Assembly: GCF_001808955.1 (NCBI RefSeq)
Contig: NZ_KV795243.1
Location: forward strand, 154,187 to 188,163
Length of the DNA: 33,977 bases
Direction of reading: 5' to 3'
Source of the DNA: Rothia sp. HMSC078H08
GTDB lineage: Bacteria; Actinomycetota; Actinomycetes; Actinomycetales; Micrococcaceae
Part shown: in pieces, positions 7,294 through 16,546 of the stretch
Layout of the letters: each line of letters starts with the position of its first letter
Position numbering within the stretch: position 1 is the first letter of the stretch
Program-made: the position numbers and the translations under genes
The notes under the pieces: model-generated
The model's database searches: none
The model's input: only the letters and a program-made list of their open reading frames with translations
Told to the model about the DNA's origin: nothing

Positions 7294-7331
7294 GATGAGG
7301 CTCGAAAGCATCGTAGCTTTCGAGCCTCATC
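7294..7331. terminator. Long perfect hairpin, likely terminator of the second permease
   Basis: GATGAGGCTCGAAAGC (7294-7309) pairs perfectly with GCTTTCGAGCCTCATC (7316-7331), with a loop of six. The T-run behind it is short (GCTTTAACT) and the distance from the permease stop is 190 bases, so a processing or regulatory role is also possible. Confidence 0.55.
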
Positions 7332-7436
7332 GCTTTAACTATCAAATATATTTCTAGCCCCCGAATCATTATCAGCTGATTCATTTGCTGTACCTTGCGG
7401 ATTCGTACGAATAGCCGCCCCACAGCGGTGGGGGAG

Positions 7437-7442
7437 TAGAGT
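7437..7442 (+). promoter_or_regulatory. -10-like hexamer seven bases before the thioesterase start
   Basis: TAGAGT ends seven bases before the ATG at 7450. The same hexamer lies six bases before two other start codons in the window. The G-run further upstream is too distant (about 13 bases) to be a good ribosome site, so a leaderless start is plausible. Confidence 0.4.
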
Positions 7443-7449
7443 TAAAACC

Positions 7450-7962
7450 ATGCAAAGCCACGAAAAGACCCGCAAAAACACCCCCGCCTCTGAGGTCGGT
7501 ACCACCGACGAACTGCTGGTGCACGTACCCGCACGCTGGGGCGATATGGACGCCTACGGTCACGTCAACAACGTTGCCATCTTCTCGGTCATGGAAGAAG
7601 CCCGCGTGGCGCTCTTCGGCCCGCCGCCCTCCTCTGGGCAGAAGCCCACCGTGGCACCGCAGCCTCCGATTCCGCTTTTCGACCTGGTTGCCGAGGGCGT
7701 GCAGGCGCTTATTGCCGAGCACGGCATCCGCTACCTGGCTCAGCTACCCTACACCGGTGAGCCCGTGCCGGTGCGCCTGAGCGTGGAGAAGGTCAGCGCC
7801 GCATCCGTGCGGATTGGCTACTCGATTCTCTCCCCGGTGGACGGCCGCGAATGCGTGCGTGCCTTTACCGTGCTGGCGTTCTGGGATTCCGTGGCGGGGC
7901 GACTGACTCGACTCAGCCCCGAGCAGCGTGAACTGCTGAGCTCCTACTTGCCGCAGAAGTAG
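7450..7962 (+). CDS. Acyl-CoA thioesterase, 4HBT/hotdog fold
   Basis: The 170-residue protein contains the hallmark RWGDMDAYGHVNN at about residues 29-41, where the aspartate is the usual catalytic residue of 4-hydroxybenzoyl-CoA thioesterase-type hotdog enzymes. A helix with MEEAR follows, as in YbgC/FadM-like proteins. A Pro-rich insert (GPPPSSGQKPTVAPQPP) sits between the hotdog helix and the next strands. The enzyme would hydrolyse an acyl-CoA in the cytoplasm; the acyl group is unknown. It stands alone between the permease and lipoprotein genes and does not form an obvious pathway with them. Confidence 0.88.
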   Translation: MQSHEKTRKNTPASEVGTTDELLVHVPARWGDMDAYGHVNNVAIFSVMEEARVALFGPPPSSGQKPTVAPQPPIPLFDLVAEGVQALIAEHGIRYLAQLPYTGEPVPVRLSVEKVSAASVRIGYSILSPVDGRECVRAFTVLAFWDSVAGRLTRLSPEQRELLSSYLPQK

Positions 7963-7989
7963 AGGGCGCTCCGCTGTAATAAACCGGTC

Positions 7990-8018
7990 TTGAACGGGGT
8001 CAAGCGTATGCTTTAAAT
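7990..8018 (+). promoter_or_regulatory. Promoter of the first lipoprotein gene
   Basis: TTGAAC (7990-7995) and TTAAAT (8013-8018) are 17 bases apart. A leader of about 40 bases leads to a clear ribosome site GGGAGAG (8052-8058) before the ATG at 8065. Confidence 0.5.
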
Positions 8019-8064
8019 ACCTTCTGCAAAGGGTGCAAAAGGTTCATTCCCGGGAGAGATAACA

Positions 8065-9177
8065 ATGTCGTTCCACCACACTCAGGCAGACTCCGCCAGC
8101 CGGGGTCGCCGCACGATGCGCGCCACCGGATGCGCCGCCGCCCTGCTCCTCGCCCTGACCGGCTGCTTTGGCGGTTCTCAGAGCGAAAACTCTTCGTCGA
8201 GCCCCAGCCCCTCCAACACGGCTAACCACTCGCAGTACCCGCTCCCTTCCTCCACCGCGTCGCCGACGAAGAAGACCGAGCCGACCGTCACCGAGACTCG
8301 GGTGTCCGCCCCCGCAGAGAGTGCCGAGGCGAAGGCGTCTGAATCCTCCGCACCCGCTGAGGCGAAGGCAACCTCTGCCGCGAACCCTACCGCCGCTGAG
8401 ACTCCCCGCGCGCCCGAAAAGGTGGAGGCTGAGCGCGCCTCCGCCGGCGAGCGCTGCGGGCATATTGGGCGCAAAGGCTACCTGAAGACCGGCGCGGAAA
8501 TCATGGTGCTGCGCGGTACCGTGGACTGCGCCCACGCCCTGGACGTGCTGACCGAGTACGTCACCACCCCGCGTGCCGACGACAACACGACCCAGCACCA
8601 GGTTGCGAAGGTTCAGGACGCCACCTGCTACTGGAACCCGCAGTACGAGATGGTTAAGAACCGTCGCGAGGATCGCGGCGCCCCCGAGTGCACCATCGGT
8701 GAGGATGTCGCCTTTGTGGCTCGCCTGGACAATCCGGATGCTCCCCAGATTCCCTTCCTCATGGAGCCCTCCTACTACGATTCCGGTGCCGGCTACTACC
8801 GTTTCAAGAGCGATGACGAGCGCACCCTCTGCGAGCTGAACCCCGCGGACGGAACCCTGGTGTGCGAGCGCCGCACCGGCGAGCAGACCGGCAACGGTAA
8901 CGGTGCTGTCGGCCGCACTTTTGCCGGTCCGGTGGAGGTGACTCGCATGAACTTCCTGACCGGCGCCAGCGAGGTGAATACCGTGAATGAGTCCTCGGCT
9001 CTGCACGGGGAGACCACCACCGCAAACACGAAGATAATGCACGCCTTGGATGTGGTGATCTTGCCCGTTGCTGAGGGCAAGCAGCTGACCTGCTTGGGCG
9101 AGATTGAGACTGGCTCGATTAGCTGCCATGACGGAAACGGCCACACTATTCTGGTGCGTGGCAGGCACGAAGGCTAA
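8065..9177 (+). CDS. Secreted lipoprotein with a Ser/Pro/Ala linker and an eight-cysteine globular region
   Basis: An N-terminal basic stretch and the hydrophobic run ending LALTGC give a type II signal peptide, with Cys34 as the predicted lipidated residue. Residues 35-128 are a low-complexity Ser/Pro/Glu/Ala linker. The globular part has eight cysteines (131, 155, 188, 209, 256, 267, 343, 354). The first four lie in a domain shared with the next gene: CG-x5-GYLK, GTVDCAHA, ATCYWNP and APEC. It probably sits on the outer face of the membrane with disulphide bonds. The domain resembles small domains seen in many actinobacterial lipoproteins that contain a conserved VSCATA-like helix, but I cannot name a function. 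The start is chosen from the ribosome site GGGAGAG; an in-frame ATG at 8116 is less likely. Confidence 0.85.
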   Translation: MSFHHTQADSASRGRRTMRATGCAAALLLALTGCFGGSQSENSSSSPSPSNTANHSQYPLPSSTASPTKKTEPTVTETRVSAPAESAEAKASESSAPAEAKATSAANPTAAETPRAPEKVEAERASAGERCGHIGRKGYLKTGAEIMVLRGTVDCAHALDVLTEYVTTPRADDNTTQHQVAKVQDATCYWNPQYEMVKNRREDRGAPECTIGEDVAFVARLDNPDAPQIPFLMEPSYYDSGAGYYRFKSDDERTLCELNPADGTLVCERRTGEQTGNGNGAVGRTFAGPVEVTRMNFLTGASEVNTVNESSALHGETTTANTKIMHALDVVILPVAEGKQLTCLGEIETGSISCHDGNGHTILVRGRHEG

Positions 9178-9236
9178 GCGCCCGCGTCAGAATTATTGAG
9201 TTGCTAACGAGCTATCAATGAGTTGTGACTAGCTAA

Positions 9237-9274
9237 GGAGGGGCTCCCCGCACTGCCGGGGAGCCCCTCTTATT
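9237..9274 (+). terminator. Terminator after the first lipoprotein gene
   Basis: GAGGGGCTCCCCG (9238-9250) pairs perfectly with CGGGGAGCCCCTC (9257-9269) around a 6-nt loop and is followed by TTATT. Confidence 0.85.
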
Positions 9275-9447
9275 GCATTCCTCGTGTTGCATTCTTCCCG
9301 CTGTGTCCCCTTCCCGCGGTGCCCCCATCCCGTTATACCCAGAGGGGTCACCCTGCGGGTCTCTAAGATGCCGTATATAGCTAGCTCACAGGTAGCGTCT
9401 TTAGAATACTGGTTAGGAACCCGAACCAATGACGCAGAAAGGTCACC

Positions 9448-10149
9448 ATGCATCCGGCACAGAAGCACTCTACCCAGACTTCTTCTACTACCCTCCGTAC
9501 CGCTCAGCGCTACAGCCCCGTAGCGCTCGGTGCCACGCTTCTGCTGGCGCTGTCGGCATGCTCCGGAGGCGCCACCACCGCCTCCCCGAGCGCCACCGCA
9601 ATCCCTAGTCCCAGCGCTACGAGCGCGAAGGCGACCCCCACTCGCACCGTAACGGTCACTGAAAGCACCCCGACTGCCGGTACCGTGCACACCCCCACCG
9701 CGGCGGCTACCGTGAGCCCCGGAACCATCACCACCGCAAGCCCCACGGCGACCGCGCAGGCGAGTGCGGCGTCGAGCCCTTCCGCATCGGCTAAGGCGAA
9801 TACTTCGGCGAGTGCAGTGGCGAGTGCGTCGAGCACCGCGAGCCTGTCCAGCTCGGACGTTCAGTCCGCGGGTGGTAGCTGCGGCAGCATGGATGCTACC
9901 GGCTACCTGAAGCATAATGCGACCGTGCAGGTAGCCTCTGGCGCGGTGGATTGCCTGTTTGCGCGTGAGCTGATCCGCCAGTTTGTGGTGCAGAACCCCG
10001 CCGAGGTGACCGATAAGGCGAATGGTGAGCGTACCGTCATGTCGGCGCGCTGCTACTGGAAGCCGGGCGACGGCGCGGATCGTGCGACCCCCGAGTGTGT
10101 GTCCCTGGATGGTGGCAGCACCGTCATTACCGTGAAGCTGACCAACTAG
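9448..10149 (+). CDS. Secreted lipoprotein with a long Thr/Ser/Ala linker and a four-cysteine domain
   Basis: The 233-residue protein has a signal peptide ending LLLALSAC, with Cys38 the predicted lipid anchor, and then about 100 residues of Ser/Thr/Ala/Pro linker. The C-terminal domain (about 144-234) has cysteines 146, 170, 203 and 218. Cys spacings of 24 and 33 are identical to those of the first four cysteines in the lipoprotein at 8065, and the local motifs match (GYLK, VDC-x2-A, A-x-CYW-x-P, PEC). The two are therefore neighbouring paralogues with very different linkers, and this one lacks the extra C-terminal half. AAAGG precedes the start. Terminators flank each gene, so they are transcribed separately. 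Function is unknown. Confidence 0.83.
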   Translation: MHPAQKHSTQTSSTTLRTAQRYSPVALGATLLLALSACSGGATTASPSATAIPSPSATSAKATPTRTVTVTESTPTAGTVHTPTAAATVSPGTITTASPTATAQASAASSPSASAKANTSASAVASASSTASLSSSDVQSAGGSCGSMDATGYLKHNATVQVASGAVDCLFARELIRQFVVQNPAEVTDKANGERTVMSARCYWKPGDGADRATPECVSLDGGSTVITVKLTN

Positions 10150-10186
10150 TTTACGATTCCCACCCGGCAAGGCACGGGTATTAAAC

Positions 10187-10231
10187 ACAAGCGCCGCGTT
10201 GACGTATCATTCGTCAACGCGGCGCTTTAGT
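10187..10231. terminator. Bidirectional terminator between convergent genes
   Basis: AAGCGCCGCGTTGACG (10189-10204) pairs perfectly with CGTCAACGCGGCGCTT (10212-10227) over a 7-nt loop. It separates the lipoprotein gene (plus) from the SRPBCC gene (minus). Confidence 0.85.
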
Positions 10232-10271
10232 ATTCCCACCCGCAGGCGGGCAGAATCAGAGCTGGTGCGAG

Positions 10272-10781
10272 TTAGAACTCTCCGCGGGCACGGGTGGCAA
10301 GCACGTTATCCAGGCGGGCGAAGGTCGAACGCCAGGTGGTGCGTACCTCCTCGTGAACCGAGGCGGGCATGGGGCCAATCTCAATAACGATGCGGGTACC
10401 GGCTCCCACGCCGTCGGCGGTAATCACGGTTTCGGGGAAGAAACGGTGACGCTGGTACACCAGCACGCTACCGGGGTTGCCCAGGTGGTCGGGCAGCTGC
10501 TCTGCGTATTCGAGCTCCTTGAACGGTTCAATGCTCAAAAAGCGGCTCTGCAGAATGCAGGACACCGAGGGGTCAACCTCGTTGATCATGGACAGACGCT
10601 GCAGACCGCCGACGACGGGCTCCACGACTACGTCGGTGGGGCGCACGTGCCAGCCGGCGGGGCCGTACCAGCGGACCAGCAGTTCGGGGTCCAGGTAGGC
10701 GCCGAAGACGTCCTCGACCGGGGCTGCGATCTCGTGGTCGAAGACGAGAAGCTCCTCATCGGGAACATGAGTGATGCTCAT
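10272..10781 (-). CDS. SRPBCC (START/AHSA1-type) domain protein
   Basis: The 169-residue protein shows the typical SRPBCC opening: a strand (LLVFDHEIAAPVEDVFGAYLDPELLVRWYGPAGW) with the W-x-x-P/G-W pattern of AHSA1-like proteins, followed by alternating strands and a long C-terminal helix (EEVRTTWRSTFARLDNVLA). Such proteins form a hydrophobic cavity for small ligands or bind chaperones; the ligand is unknown. The ATG follows AAGGAG with good spacing. It starts 32 bases after the tgt stop on the same strand and no terminator lies between, so it is probably the second gene of a tgt operon. That association does not prove a role in tRNA modification. Confidence 0.85.
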   Translation of the reverse strand: MSITHVPDEELLVFDHEIAAPVEDVFGAYLDPELLVRWYGPAGWHVRPTDVVVEPVVGGLQRLSMINEVDPSVSCILQSRFLSIEPFKELEYAEQLPDHLGNPGSVLVYQRHRFFPETVITADGVGAGTRIVIEIGPMPASVHEEVRTTWRSTFARLDNVLATRARGEF

Positions 10782-10813
10782 AGGGTTCTCCTTAAACGGG
10801 TTGAAGAGCGGGT

Positions 10814-12272
<1,459 letters not shown>

Positions 12273-12308
12273 AGGGTGGCTGGGTTTAGCTCGCCCTAGC
12301 CGGTGAAG

Positions 12309-13247
12309 TTAGCCGGCGAAGTCGCCGAGCATGTCCACAGTCGGCACGAAGAAGAGGGTGCCGGTCACCGCAGTGCTGAAATCCAGCAGGCGGTCGTAGT
12401 TGGCGCCATCCACTCCCATGAACATGTTCATGAGCATCTTCTGAACGGTCGAGAAGGTGCTGGCGTAGCAGATGAAGTAGGTGCCCAGCTCGTTGTTGCC
12501 CACGGTGCCGAAGGGCATGTTGTCGCGAATAACCTTGAAGTCGTCACCGATATTGGCGATAGCGGAGTGCGAGTTGGCGGGCTTCTCGTCCTCGCTCATC
12601 TCGATGTCGTCGTGCTTGGAACGGCCAATGACCTTCTCCTGCTCGGAGACGGGCAGGGCGTTCCACGCGGTCATGTCGTGGATGTACTTCTGCACGAACT
12701 GGTAGCTGCCGCCCCTGTACATGGGATCGCTGTCACCGATGATACCGAAGTATTCACGTGCCGCGGGGGTCTGCGGGTTTTCGGTGCCGTCCACAAAACC
12801 GATGATGGAGCGGCCGTCCCAGTAGCGGAAGCCGTGCACCTCATCCACGGTCTCAGCAATATCGCGTAGCGCCGCAGTAATAGCGGAGGCCATATCGTAG
12901 GCGACGGACGGCTGGGTCGCACGGATGTGGAAGTGCAGATCACCGGGAGTGGACACCGCGGTGTGCTTGGGGCCCCTAATCTCCTCAAATTCTTCGAGCT
13001 CCTGCGGCAGGGGCTTGGGCAGATCCAGGGTCAGCCACGCGCTGTGGCTAATGCCCAGAACAACGTTAGCGTTCTCGGGCGAGTAGCGGTTCGCGGCGGT
13101 GTGGTTGAGGTTAATGACGAGCCCGCAGAGGTTCTGGAACCCCTCAATGAGCGCATCCTGAGAGGTGCCTTCCTTGAACTTCCAGACCATGAAAATGGTG
13201 TTAGCGTTCGGGCTGGCAGTGACCTGTTGTGATTCTGGTGCAAGCAT
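12309..13247 (-). CDS. Dyp-type heme peroxidase (YfeX-like)
   Basis: The 312-residue protein has the Dyp hallmark GFVDGTENP (150-158) with the distal Asp153, a likely proximal heme ligand His227 (ANSHSAI) and the conserved Arg241 in VIRDNMPFG. These enzymes use hydrogen peroxide to oxidise dyes and porphyrinogens and are cytoplasmic or encapsulin cargo; no twin-arginine signal is visible here, so it is cytoplasmic. I chose the ATG at 13247 (GGTGA five bases upstream) over a TTG at 13283, which would add 12 unlikely residues. No encapsulin or Efe iron-uptake gene adjoins it. Two tandem copies of a 19-bp unit resembling a DtxR/IdeR half site lie just upstream (13292-13329), hinting at iron control. 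Confidence 0.93.
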   Translation of the reverse strand: MLAPESQQVTASPNANTIFMVWKFKEGTSQDALIEGFQNLCGLVINLNHTAANRYSPENANVVLGISHSAWLTLDLPKPLPQELEEFEEIRGPKHTAVSTPGDLHFHIRATQPSVAYDMASAITAALRDIAETVDEVHGFRYWDGRSIIGFVDGTENPQTPAAREYFGIIGDSDPMYRGGSYQFVQKYIHDMTAWNALPVSEQEKVIGRSKHDDIEMSEDEKPANSHSAIANIGDDFKVIRDNMPFGTVGNNELGTYFICYASTFSTVQKMLMNMFMGVDGANYDRLLDFSTAVTGTLFFVPTVDMLGDFAG

Positions 13248-13291
13248 AAAATTCACCGTACGCCCGTGTACACGCCCCCGCAATGAATCTA

Positions 13292-13329
13292 GCCCTAACC
13301 TTCTGCACAGGCCCTAACCTTCTGCACTG
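13292..13329. repeat. Two tandem 19-bp units upstream of the Dyp gene
   Basis: GCCCTAACCTTCTGCACAG and GCCCTAACCTTCTGCACTG differ at one base. Each contains CCTAACCTT, which resembles half of the DtxR/IdeR iron-box consensus. The array is 45 bases upstream of the chosen peroxidase start. Confidence 0.75.
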
Positions 13330-13369
13330 AAGGGAGAAGATGAGGGCTGGGGGCAAAGAACAGCAGGGT

Positions 13370-13412
13370 TTTAGAAGCCGTACTTTAGAAACTGTGCTTT
13401 TAGAAACTGTGG
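13370..13412. repeat. Three tandem ~14-bp units overlapping the end of the GH76 gene
   Basis: On the minus strand the units read CACAGTTTCTAA with short spacers, and the most downstream one is degenerate (CGGCTTCTAA). The first includes the last codons and the TAA stop of the gene at 13400. The second TAA is 15 bases further on (same frame) and the third another 14 bases on (a different frame). Confidence 0.75.
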
Positions 13413-14662
13413 GAGGCGAGGTGACGCGCATGCGCCAGACGCGCCGCCGTCTCAAAAATGGTCCACGCCTGCACCTGAGTGGACAGCTCCACCGGTGCAC
13501 CGGGCTTCACAACCTTGCTCATCGGCTCGGTGAACCGCGGGGAGAACTGCACGAGCGCCTTACCGCGAATCTCATTCGGGTCAATGCCGTACTCGTTCAT
13601 CGGCAGGTTGGGGTCGAACTCGCGGCGACCCTCCCACAGGGCGCGTGCGGTCGAGTACACCAGGTTCGAGGCGAGCGCTCGCGCCTCATCGCTGAGCAGC
13701 GGCGAGGATGCCGCCATGCCCAGGTAGCGCACGAGAATGCCGGTGAACAGGCCGCCGTCGCCGTCGCCGTGCGAGATGAGGATGCGGCGGCGCGCACCGG
13801 AGAGGAACTCCACCTCTTCGGTCATGTGCTTGACGATGCCGACGATGAGGCGCTCGGCGCGTTCTGCGGGGTCCACTTCGCAGGGCACGCCGGATGCAGC
13901 CAAACTCAGCAGGGCACCCAGGGCGGTTCCCTGGTTATAGGTGAATTCGCCGCGCTCGTATTCGTACTCGTCGCCGCGTACGTTCACGCCGTCAATATAG
14001 AGCGAACGTTCTGCATCCCAGAGGGTTTCGTTCATCCAGTCCATGAGCGCGGCGGCAGTCTTCGGGTCGCCCGCCCGCACATACGCCAGAGCGGTCGGCG
14101 CGGTCGCCGCAGCATTCACAAAATCACGCTTGGACTTACGCCAACTCATGCCGCCCACCGGGGAGAAGCCCTTTGCCAGCTGCTCGAAGAGAGCCGCGCC
14201 GGCATCCTGAGCGGCAACATCGTTCGCACCGGTCAGCTCAATGCAGAAGGAGTTCATGCGGCCCACCGCGAGGGTTAGCCACGCCATATCGTCAAAGTAG
14301 TCGTTAGCGAAGCGGCCGTAGTTACGCACGTTAATGCCGCGCAATAGTGCGCGGGCGCGGTGCAGCTGCTCCTGGGCGGCAGTAATATCGCCCTCGCGCA
14401 GGTGACGCTGACCGGCATCAATTATGCAGTCCAGCAGGTGTGCCTGCCACCAGTAGTGCCAAGCGCTCAGACGCTGGCTCAGCGGGCGCGGGTCGGGAAC
14501 CTGTACCGAACCGATGAGGGCGCCGGGAACACCAAGGATGCGGTGCACGAAGGTGTCGGTGACGCTGTCGGCTGCGGTAGCGGCGTGCGAGGAGGTGCGC
14601 TGGGCGTACTCGCTAATCGACTCCAGAGACTGCTCGTTGTGGGAAGACGGCTGGGATTTCAT
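13400..14662 (-). CDS. Glycoside hydrolase family 76-like protein (alpha-1,6-mannanase type)
   Basis: The 420-residue protein is mostly helical, as expected for an (alpha/alpha)6 barrel. It carries NDYFDDMAWL at about 120-129, matching the paired catalytic aspartates of GH76 (Asp124/Asp125), a GGMSWRKSKRDFVNAAAT stretch and the TYNQGTALGALL motif (241-252). GH76 enzymes cut alpha-1,6-mannan backbones. No signal peptide is visible, so this one is predicted to be intracellular, which is unusual for a polymer-degrading enzyme. The frame is open 104 codons further upstream into the next gene, but AGAGGG directly before the ATG at 14662 and the loss of sensible sequence upstream fix the start there. 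It follows the pseudouridine synthase gene on the same strand with a 163-bp gap. Confidence 0.85.
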   Translation of the reverse strand: MKSQPSSHNEQSLESISEYAQRTSSHAATAADSVTDTFVHRILGVPGALIGSVQVPDPRPLSQRLSAWHYWWQAHLLDCIIDAGQRHLREGDITAAQEQLHRARALLRGINVRNYGRFANDYFDDMAWLTLAVGRMNSFCIELTGANDVAAQDAGAALFEQLAKGFSPVGGMSWRKSKRDFVNAAATAPTALAYVRAGDPKTAAALMDWMNETLWDAERSLYIDGVNVRGDEYEYERGEFTYNQGTALGALLSLAASGVPCEVDPAERAERLIVGIVKHMTEEVEFLSGARRRILISHGDGDGGLFTGILVRYLGMAASSPLLSDEARALASNLVYSTARALWEGRREFDPNLPMNEYGIDPNEIRGKALVQFSPRFTEPMSKVVKPGAPVELSTQVQAWTIFETAARLAHARHLASHSF

Positions 14663-14739
14663 GGACCCTCTGTAGTTGCGGTGAAGTATTACGTCTGAAA
14701 TTATCCCACCTTTTACCCTCTGAGCGCCCGGATGCTGTG

Positions 14740-14778
14740 GGCGGGCTCTCGGGTGTGATCCCTTTTCGAGAGCCCGCC
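14740..14778. other. Strong hairpin between the pseudouridine synthase and GH76 genes
   Basis: GGCGGGCTCTCG (14740-14751) pairs perfectly with CGAGAGCCCGCC (14767-14778). Neither side has a T-run, so a simple intrinsic terminator is doubtful; an mRNA-stabilising or processing role is possible. Confidence 0.5.
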
Positions 14779-14825
14779 GAGAAGATGCACCGCGGGGAAC
14801 GAGGTGAACGCCACTCAAAAACGGG

Positions 14826-15974
14826 TTAGGCGGCGGCAGCCAGCGAACGCCCGCTGTACAGGTCCACCTGTTCGCCGGTGATGGGGTGCTCAAAGTGCAG
14901 GCTGTACGCCAGCAGCTGCAGCGGGTACTCAGGACGGTCTGGGGCGTCGGGTAGCACCTGCGGGTAGAGCACATCGCCCAGAATGGGGGAGCCCAAAAGG
15001 TTCAGGTGCGCCCGTAGCTGGTGGGTCTTGCCGGTGTGAGGCGCCAAATCATAGAGCGTCCATTCTCGTTTTTCGTTCAGTGTAGGCTCGGCACGCCACC
15101 CCTCAACAGCCTGCGCACTCGGGGTGAAAGTCCGCAGAATCTTTACGGTCGTCAGCGTATTCGGTTCCACGCCCTGCGCCGCGCACTGCTCCTCCGAAAG
15201 TTGCTGAACCTGCAACTGATCACGAATCTTCTGAATATGCGAACGCACCTGCAGGCCCTCCTCGCTCAACGCCTGCTCGGCGGCGGTAGCATCGGCGGGA
15301 ACCGGCGCCACGGCGCGGTAGGTCTTCGACACCTGACGGTGCTGAAACATCATCTGGAAGGGGCGGCGCGCCTCCACGGTCTTAGCGAAGAGCAGCACGC
15401 CCGCGGTCGGGCGATCGAGGCGGTGAATCGGAATCAGCAGCGGGTTGTCCTCGCGCACCCGCAGCTTGGTCAGCGCGGTCTGCGCAATATAGGCACCGCG
15501 CGGGGTGGTCGGCAGAAAATGCGGCTTATCAATCGCCAGCACGTGTTCATCCTCGTAGAGCACCGGCATATCGGAGGGTAGCTGCGGCTCATCGGCAAGC
15601 TCACGGAAGTACCAGATGCGCTCGCCGGGCATATAGGGGCTATCGCCGGTCAGCACCGTGCCGTCATCGAGGCGCACCTCACCGGTATTAAAGCGGGCGT
15701 GAATAATCTGCGGGTCGTTCGGGTAGAATCGCGCAACCAGGTAATCCGCAATGGTTGCCGGGGCCGTATTGTTCGGGGTGAGCTCGGCGGGGAGCTCCTC
15801 CACGCGCGGCAGGATCAGCTGAATCGGGTCGATACCGTTCTTCTGAGCCAGCGGAGGGGTCAGCAGACGGTGATGCGTGCGGCGTGCAGGCTTTGCCTGA
15901 TAGGCGAGCTGTATTCCCTGCTGTGTATCGGGGCGTGCGATAGGCTGCGGGCGTGGGGTGTTCTGTGCGGGCAT
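14826..15974 (-). CDS. RluA-family pseudouridine synthase
   Basis: The catalytic motif HRLDRPTAGVLLF (184-196) carries the essential Asp187. LYEDEHVLAIDKPHFLPTTP is the standard opening of the catalytic domain, and HTGKTHQLRAHL is the third conserved motif. The enzyme isomerises uridine to pseudouridine in rRNA or tRNA; which site cannot be read. The N-terminal ~130 residues resemble neither a clear S4 domain nor any domain I know, and the protein is longer (382 aa) than typical RluA. There is no ribosome site: TAGAGT lies exactly six bases before the ATG at 15974, so the mRNA is probably leaderless. The C-terminus ends in a short Ala run. Confidence 0.93.
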   Translation of the reverse strand: MPAQNTPRPQPIARPDTQQGIQLAYQAKPARRTHHRLLTPPLAQKNGIDPIQLILPRVEELPAELTPNNTAPATIADYLVARFYPNDPQIIHARFNTGEVRLDDGTVLTGDSPYMPGERIWYFRELADEPQLPSDMPVLYEDEHVLAIDKPHFLPTTPRGAYIAQTALTKLRVREDNPLLIPIHRLDRPTAGVLLFAKTVEARRPFQMMFQHRQVSKTYRAVAPVPADATAAEQALSEEGLQVRSHIQKIRDQLQVQQLSEEQCAAQGVEPNTLTTVKILRTFTPSAQAVEGWRAEPTLNEKREWTLYDLAPHTGKTHQLRAHLNLLGSPILGDVLYPQVLPDAPDRPEYPLQLLAYSLHFEHPITGEQVDLYSGRSLAAAA

Positions 15975-16546
15975 GGCTCTACTCTACCGCCTGAACCCTA
16001 TCACCTGAGCGGGGTTAGGATCGAGGTAAGCTGAGCCGGACCGCCTGCCGGATGAGGCGGCTAGAAATATTGCCGTGGGCTTGGTGTGGGTTGCAGAAGA
16101 CAGTTTTGTCTGACACTCATGAATGTTTGTGTGAATACGTGGAACAGAAAACGAAAACTTCACAAATTTTTGAAATTATTGGACATTTAATTTAAAAAAA
16201 GTGCATTAATTTTACAAAAACTATCGATTGAGTGCGGTATTTTCGAAAATGCTGTCAAATCAGAAACTAATAACCCTCAATTTAGCCCCTGTGGTTTTTC
16301 TAAGTATAAAAGATGTAAAGCAATTAAAGACCTGATAACCTGGGCATCCTACGTCATAAACACCTTAATAAAGGCTGGAAACAGCCTTAAAGCGGTACGA
16401 TTAAGACACAGAAGTTCGATATTTCGAACGAAGGGGTCGAAATGGGACAGAAGCAGCGCAAGGATGCAGAGGTTAAAGGAACACCCCCAAATACAGCGGT
16501 GCAATCGGACAATTCCAAAGCACCGGAAAATGCGATAGGAGAGGTT
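15975..16546. other. 572-bp AT-rich intergenic region
   Basis: No gene is supported. From about 16100 to 16420 the sequence is far richer in A and T than the rest of the window, with runs such as AATTTAAAAAAAG. A hairpin with a GAAA loop (AAGGCTG-GAAA-CAGCCTT, 16371-16388) and a perfect dyad (16414-16429) lie near its right end. It contains promoters for the divergent pseudouridine synthase and TetR genes and may hold remains of foreign DNA. Confidence 0.6.
16414..16429. promoter_or_regulatory. Candidate operator of the second TetR regulator
   Basis: GTTCGA-TATT-TCGAAC is a perfect dyad with 6-bp arms, 117 bases before the chosen TetR start at 16547 and 12 bases before the alternative start at 16442. 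The position suits autoregulation. Confidence 0.5.

Larger units (their letters stand above)
7105..7449. other. 345-bp intergenic region with a long hairpin
   Basis: No gene is supported here. It is more AT-rich than its surroundings. It contains a perfect 16-bp inverted repeat at 7294-7331 and a small palindrome ATCAGCTGAT near 7369-7378. The promoter of the following thioesterase gene probably lies at its right end. Confidence 0.6.

Noticed and set aside
14663..14974. 104-codon upstream extension of the GH76 frame
   Set aside because: It overlaps the pseudouridine synthase gene, has no protein-like pattern, and a good ribosome site sits directly before the ATG at 14662.
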